Part shown: in pieces, positions 15,324 through 18,392 of the stretch
Numbering within the stretch: position 1 is the stretch's first letter
How the letters are laid out: the number at the start of each line of letters is the position of its first letter
Source of the DNA: Chloroflexota bacterium
GTDB lineage: Bacteria; Chloroflexota; Ktedonobacteria; Ktedonobacterales; Ktedonobacteraceae
Assembly: GCA_005879655.1 (NCBI GenBank)
Contig: VBJK01000155.1
Location: 1-18,392, forward strand
Length of the DNA: 18,392 nt
Direction: 5' to 3'
Notes under the pieces: model-generated
The model's input: the letters and a program-made list of their open reading frames with translations, nothing else
The model's database searches: none
Told to the model about the DNA's origin: nothing
Position numbers and translations under genes: made by a program

Positions 15324-15614
15324 GGGCATCCCTTGTGCTTGCCCAATACGCATCAACCTAAGCCGGGGGTCCAGGGGGCTTCGCCCCCTGGCGGGGTTTG
15401 GGGTGTCCCCAAGCTCTCCCTTTCACTCCTCTCGCCGCCTGCGGCGGCGAAGAAAAGAGGTTTTCGGGGACACCCAAACCCCGTCAAAGGGCTTGCAGCC
15501 CTTTGCAATCCTGCTGTCAAGCGTTAGGTTGATGCATATTGGGCATCCCTTGTGGTTGCCCTGCGGCTGGACCGGAGGGGCTTATTTCACCGGTATTATC
15601 CCTTGTGGTTGCCC
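15324..15614. repeat. Three copies of ATCCCTTGTGGTTGCCC
   Basis: Copies lie at 15324-15344 (with GTGCTT in place of GTGGTT), 15541-15561 and 15598-15614; the first two are preceded by GGGC, giving a small GGGCA/TGCCC stem. All are in the same orientation. Confidence 0.75.
15341..15544. repeat. Palindromic MITE-like element with nested hairpins
   Basis: Outer arms: 15341-15361 (GCCCAATACGCATCAACCTA plus A) and 15524-15544, its reverse complement with one mismatch. Inner arms: CGGGGTTTGGGGTGTCCCC (15392-15410) and CGGGGACACCCAAACCCCG (15465-15483), one base offset. Between and beside them are three further stems: CCAGGGGGC-TTC-GCCCCCTGG (15371-15391), a CGCCGC/GCGGCG stem near 15433-15449, and AAAGGGCT-TGC-AGCCCTTT (15486-15504). 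The inner left arm is shared with the copy at 1380-1400. The whole 204 bp could fold into a cruciform or a large RNA structure. Confidence 0.75.
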
Positions 15615-15732
15615 TGAGCAGTAGAAAGAAACGCATATGTACATTGAGACGTGTTGATTACTAGCAGCTTTCATAAACGCGTTCCCAAAAAGAGAAGAAA
15701 GATGGACTCTTTGCTTGAAGAGGAGACGAGAT

Positions 15733-17640
15733 ATGGCGAAAGTGCTTGGTATCGATCTTGGTACAACAAACTCGGTGATGGCTACGATTGAAGCTGGTGA
15801 GCCAAGCGTGCTAGAAAATAACGAAGGGGCACGGCTTACCCCTTCTGTCGTTGCAGTGACAAAAAGTGGTGAGCGCCTAGTTGGCCAAGTCGCCAGGAGA
15901 CAAGCGATAACTAATCCTGAGAACACTATATTCTCCGTAAAGCGTTTAATGGGTCGCAAATATGATGATCCTGAAATACAACGTACCATGAAGAGCGTGC
16001 CGTATAAAATCACCCGCGCCCCCAATGGGGATGTGCGCGTGATAATGGGTGGCCGCGAGTATAGCCCGCCTGAGATCTCAGCCATGATTCTGCAAAAGCT
16101 GAAAGCAGACGCTGAGACGAAACTTGGCGAACGCATCACGCAGGCTGTGATTACTGTACCGGCCTACTTTAATGATTCACAACGACAGGCAACGAAAGAT
16201 GCTGGCAGGATCGCTGGCCTGGATGTGTTGCGCATCATTAATGAGCCAACAGCTGCATCGCTAGCTTATGGGCTAGACAAGAAGAAAGACGAGGTTATTG
16301 CCGTCTACGATCTGGGGGGCGGTACCTTCGATATCTCCATCCTGCAACTGGGTGAAGGCATTATCGAGGTGAAATCGACCAATGGAGATACCCATCTGGG
16401 TGGCGACGACTTTGATCAGCGCATTGTGGATTGGATCGCCGACGAGTTTCGCAAAGAGCAGGGCATTGACCTACGCAAAGATAATATGGCCTTACAACGT
16501 CTCAAAGAGGTTGCCGAGAAGGCGAAGATCGAACTCTCTTCTACGCTGCAAACGGAGATCAATCTGCCCTTTATTACGGCGGATGTGAATGGTCCCAAAC
16601 ATCTTGTGATGACGCTCACACGGGCGAAATTGGAGCAGCTTGTTGGCGACTTGATCGAGCGTACCCGTGGCTCAGTGACGCAGGCATTGCAGGATGCCAA
16701 TGTGAAGGCCAATGATGTCAATGAGGTCGTACTCGTTGGCGGGCAGACACGTATGCCAGCAGTGATAGAGCTGGTGCGCAAGCTCTTTGGCAAGGAGCCT
16801 CATCAGGGCGTTAATCCTGACGAGGTTGTGGCCATTGGTGCAGCTATTCAAGGTGGCGTGTTGCGCGGTGAGGTGAAAGATATGCTGCTGCTCGATGTCA
16901 CACCGCTTTCGTTAGGCGTTGAGACGCTCGGTGGCGTCACCACGAAGTTGATTGAACGCAATACAACCATTCCCAGCCGCAAGAGTGAGATTTTTAGTAC
17001 AGCAGTGGACAATCAACCGGGTGTCGAGGTTCATGTGCTACAAGGCGAGCGCGAACTGGCACAGGACAATAAGAGCTTGGGCAGATTCCATCTGGAAGGT
17101 ATCCCTCCGGCTCCTCGTGGTTTGCCGCAAATCGAGGTGACGTTCGATATCGACGCCAATGGCATTCTGCATGTCACCGCCCGCGATAAAGCCACTGGAC
17201 GCGAACAGAAGATTACCATTACAGCCTCCAGTGGTCTCTCTCAAGCAGAGATTGACCGCATGATTCGTGAGGCCGAAATACACGCACAGGAAGATCGCCA
17301 ACGTAAGGAGGAAATCGAGACCCGTAACGTGGCCGATAGCTTGATTTATCAGGCAGAGCGTGCGTTAAATAACACTGAGAGCAAGATTTCTACTGCTCTG
17401 CGCACTGAGGTAGAGGCAAAGATCAGGGCCTTACGCGAGGCGATGTCCGGCAACGATATGACGCATCTGCGTAGCGCTACAGCGGACCTGCAAAGCACGA
17501 TGCAGCGTATAGGCCAGGAGGTCTATGGTCAGGCAGGCGCGGAGGCGGCAGATGGTGGCGCTGGCACGCAGCCCGGTACGACAGGCAGATCCCCCGGTAC
17601 TGATGCAGGAACCGTTGAAGGCGAATTTCATGAAGTGTAA
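15733..17640 (+). CDS. dnaK: Chaperone protein DnaK (Hsp70)
   Basis: The protein has 635 residues, normal for DnaK, and starts at the ATG at 15733 with GAGGAG about 8 nt upstream; a TTG six codons earlier is unlikely. The ATPase domain shows the phosphate-1 loop GIDLGTTNS (residues 6-14), the switch region [14 protein letters not shown], phosphate-2 [14 protein letters not shown] and the adenosine motif [11 protein letters not shown]. The substrate-binding domain follows ([14 protein letters not shown]), then a helical lid and a Gly/Thr-rich tail ending GEFHEV, the EEVD-like terminus of bacterial DnaK. It binds unfolded polypeptides in an ATP-driven cycle with DnaJ and GrpE. A dnaJ gene follows after 84 nt; grpE is not in this window. 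The upstream region lacks CIRCE. Confidence 0.97.
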   Translation: MAKVLGIDLGTTNSVMATIEAGEPSVLENNEGARLTPSVVAVTKSGERLVGQVARRQAITNPENTIFSVKRLMGRKYDDPEIQRTMKSVPYKITRAPNGDVRVIMGGREYSPPEISAMILQKLKADAETKLGERITQAVITVPAYFNDSQRQATKDAGRIAGLDVLRIINEPTAASLAYGLDKKKDEVIAVYDLGGGTFDISILQLGEGIIEVKSTNGDTHLGGDDFDQRIVDWIADEFRKEQGIDLRKDNMALQRLKEVAEKAKIELSSTLQTEINLPFITADVNGPKHLVMTLTRAKLEQLVGDLIERTRGSVTQALQDANVKANDVNEVVLVGGQTRMPAVIELVRKLFGKEPHQGVNPDEVVAIGAAIQGGVLRGEVKDMLLLDVTPLSLGVETLGGVTTKLIERNTTIPSRKSEIFSTAVDNQPGVEVHVLQGERELAQDNKSLGRFHLEGIPPAPRGLPQIEVTFDIDANGILHVTARDKATGREQKITITASSGLSQAEIDRMIREAEIHAQEDRQRKEEIETRNVADSLIYQAERALNNTESKISTALRTEVEAKIRALREAMSGNDMTHLRSATADLQSTMQRIGQEVYGQAGAEAADGGAGTQPGTTGRSPGTDAGTVEGEFHEV

Positions 17641-17652
17641 AGGACGCACGGC

Positions 17653-17688
17653 GCTGACTGACGTATCACGATGGATACGTCAGTCAGC
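17653..17688 (+). other. Perfect 15-bp stem-loop between dnaK and dnaJ
   Basis: GCTGACTGACGTATC (17653-17667), a 6-nt loop, and the exact complement GATACGTCAGTCAGC (17674-17688). No T-tract follows, so it is more likely an intercistronic processing or stabilising structure than a terminator. It lies 12 nt after the dnaK stop. Confidence 0.75.
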
Positions 17689-17724
17689 ATATGCATGTGG
17701 TGACGGGTAAAAGGAGAGACACTA

Positions 17725-18392
17725 ATGGCTGTTGACTATAAAGATTATTACAGTATTTTAGGTGTGGACAAAAAGGCGAGCCAGAAAGATATTCAACGCG
17801 CCTATCGTAAATTAGCACGTCAGTACCACCCGGATGTCAACCCTGACGATAAAACTGCTGAAGAAAAATTCAAAGAGATCAATGAAGCCAATGAAGTGCT
17901 GTCCGACCCTGAGAAGCGCAAGAAATACGATGCGCTGACTGAGGAATATCAACAATACGGACGCTGGACCGGCGGTACCGGGCCGCTGGGTAGTCAGGGC
18001 ACTGACGCGGGCACATACCAGTATTATACGATGAACGAAGATGACCTCGATGATCTCTTTGGGCAACAATCGCCATTTTCAGATTTCTTTGAGAGTATGT
18101 TTGGCGGCGGGTTTCCATCCGCTAGAGGACAGAGGAGAGCGCGCACCACTGGACGTACGTGGCAACGTGCAGAGCCTGCACAAGATGTCGAGTCAACGGT
18201 AGAGGTGACATTGGCTGAGGCGTATCAGGGGGTAACGCGCCTTGTTGAGTTAACAGATGCTGAGGGAAGGTCGCGCCATCTGGAAGTGAAGATTCCAGCG
18301 GGTGTCAATGAAGGTTCACGTATTCGTATTGCCGGACAGGGTATCCAGGGGACTACTGAACGCGGCGATCTCTATTTACGCATGCATATTTC
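17725..18392 (+). CDS. dnaJ: Class B DnaJ (CbpA-like) co-chaperone, C-terminus beyond window
   Basis: The start has AAGGAG 8 nt upstream. The J domain occupies residues 1-70 with the DnaK-activating HPD at 35-37 ([10 protein letters not shown]) and the helix-4 segment [12 protein letters not shown] Gly/Phe-type linker follows ([14 protein letters not shown], then [18 protein letters not shown]). The C-terminal substrate-binding domain begins at about residue 153 ([22 protein letters not shown]), with [19 protein letters not shown]. This moves from linker to C-terminal domain with no CxxCxGxG zinc-finger repeats, making it class B (CbpA/DnaJ2-like) rather than canonical DnaJ. It stimulates the ATPase of the DnaK encoded upstream. 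The frame is open to the window edge (222 codons seen). Confidence 0.93.
   Translation, partial: MAVDYKDYYSILGVDKKASQKDIQRAYRKLARQYHPDVNPDDKTAEEKFKEINEANEVLSDPEKRKKYDALTEEYQQYGRWTGGTGPLGSQGTDAGTYQYYTMNEDDLDDLFGQQSPFSDFFESMFGGGFPSARGQRRARTTGRTWQRAEPAQDVESTVEVTLAEAYQGVTRLVELTDAEGRSRHLEVKIPAGVNEGSRIRIAGQGIQGTTERGDLYLRMHI

Larger units (their letters stand above)
15285..15732. other. Non-coding, hairpin-rich repeat region upstream of dnaK
   Basis: The spacer between the response regulator and dnaK is packed with inverted and direct repeats (entries below). Short open frames here arise from the GC-rich repeats and have no ribosome sites. I see no CIRCE operator (TTAGCACTC-N9-GAGTGCTAA) before dnaK. 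From about 15615 the sequence becomes ordinary and should hold the dnaK promoter, but I cannot assign its boxes. Confidence 0.6.

Noticed and set aside
15324..15614. Possible CRISPR array
   Set aside because: Only three short copies with very unequal spacing, nested in a palindromic element, and no cas genes.
15333..15624. Two overlapping short open frames in the repeat region
   Set aside because: They are translations of the GC-rich palindromic repeat (GVWGVPK also appears from the copy near 1385).
15582..16139. Long minus-strand open frame opposite dnaK
   Set aside because: Antisense shadow of a conserved dnaK reading frame with no ribosome site or recognisable domain.

Overview
The window looks like a piece of a large, repeat-rich, mid-GC chromosome, most likely from Ktedonobacteria (Chloroflexota; Ktedonobacter or Dictyobacter type). 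This rests on the style of the genes: a TIR/baseplate-J-like membrane protein, lipoproteins with short Cys leaders, a class B DnaJ next to DnaK, GC-rich palindromic intergenic repeats, and an IscB element. The assignment comes from recognition, not from a database search.

Layout. 1-1269 (-): a lipoprotein acid phosphatase/phospholipase-C-type phosphoesterase that runs off the left edge. 1270-1691: spacer with a dispersed GC-rich repeat and palindromes. 1692-3381 (+): an aldehyde dehydrogenase gene broken by a frameshift with probable internal deletion. 3457-4725 (+): geranylgeranyl-reductase-type flavoprotein. 4889-5161 (+): mycoredoxin-like glutaredoxin. 5199-5320: a 122-bp inverted-repeat element. 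5325-7002 (-): a TIR-transmembrane-baseplate-J-like protein whose C-terminus lies in another frame. 7003-7692: AT-rich gap. 7693-8223 (+): lipoprotein, then a doubtful small membrane protein. 8504-11508 (+): a colinear cluster of a small HTH-like protein, a class V PLP enzyme, a zinc-ribbon protein and an ornithine-cyclodeaminase-family gene carrying an in-frame TGA. 12964-11543 (-): a two-gene operon (tail-anchored unknown protein, then MBL-fold hydrolase).

The most notable system is at about 13110-14837: an IscB (OMEGA) RNA-guided nuclease element. It has a sigma70-like promoter, a predicted omega-RNA of about 290 nt ending at an intrinsic terminator, an intact IscB with PLMP, split RuvC, bridge helix and HNH, and an IS200/IS605-type right-end hairpin. 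There is no tnpA. The right end stops a few bases upstream of a response-regulator gene (14862-15284), so the element appears to sit in that gene's leader. The predicted omega-RNA promoter may be the host gene's old promoter, with the guide copied from its former 5' UTR.

15285-15732 is a non-coding, hairpin-dense repeat region. It is followed by dnaK (15733-17640) and a class B dnaJ (17725 to the right edge), separated by a perfect 15-bp stem-loop. Three of the metabolic or accessory genes are broken by different lesions, which fits a decaying accessory stretch beside the conserved dnaK-dnaJ pair.
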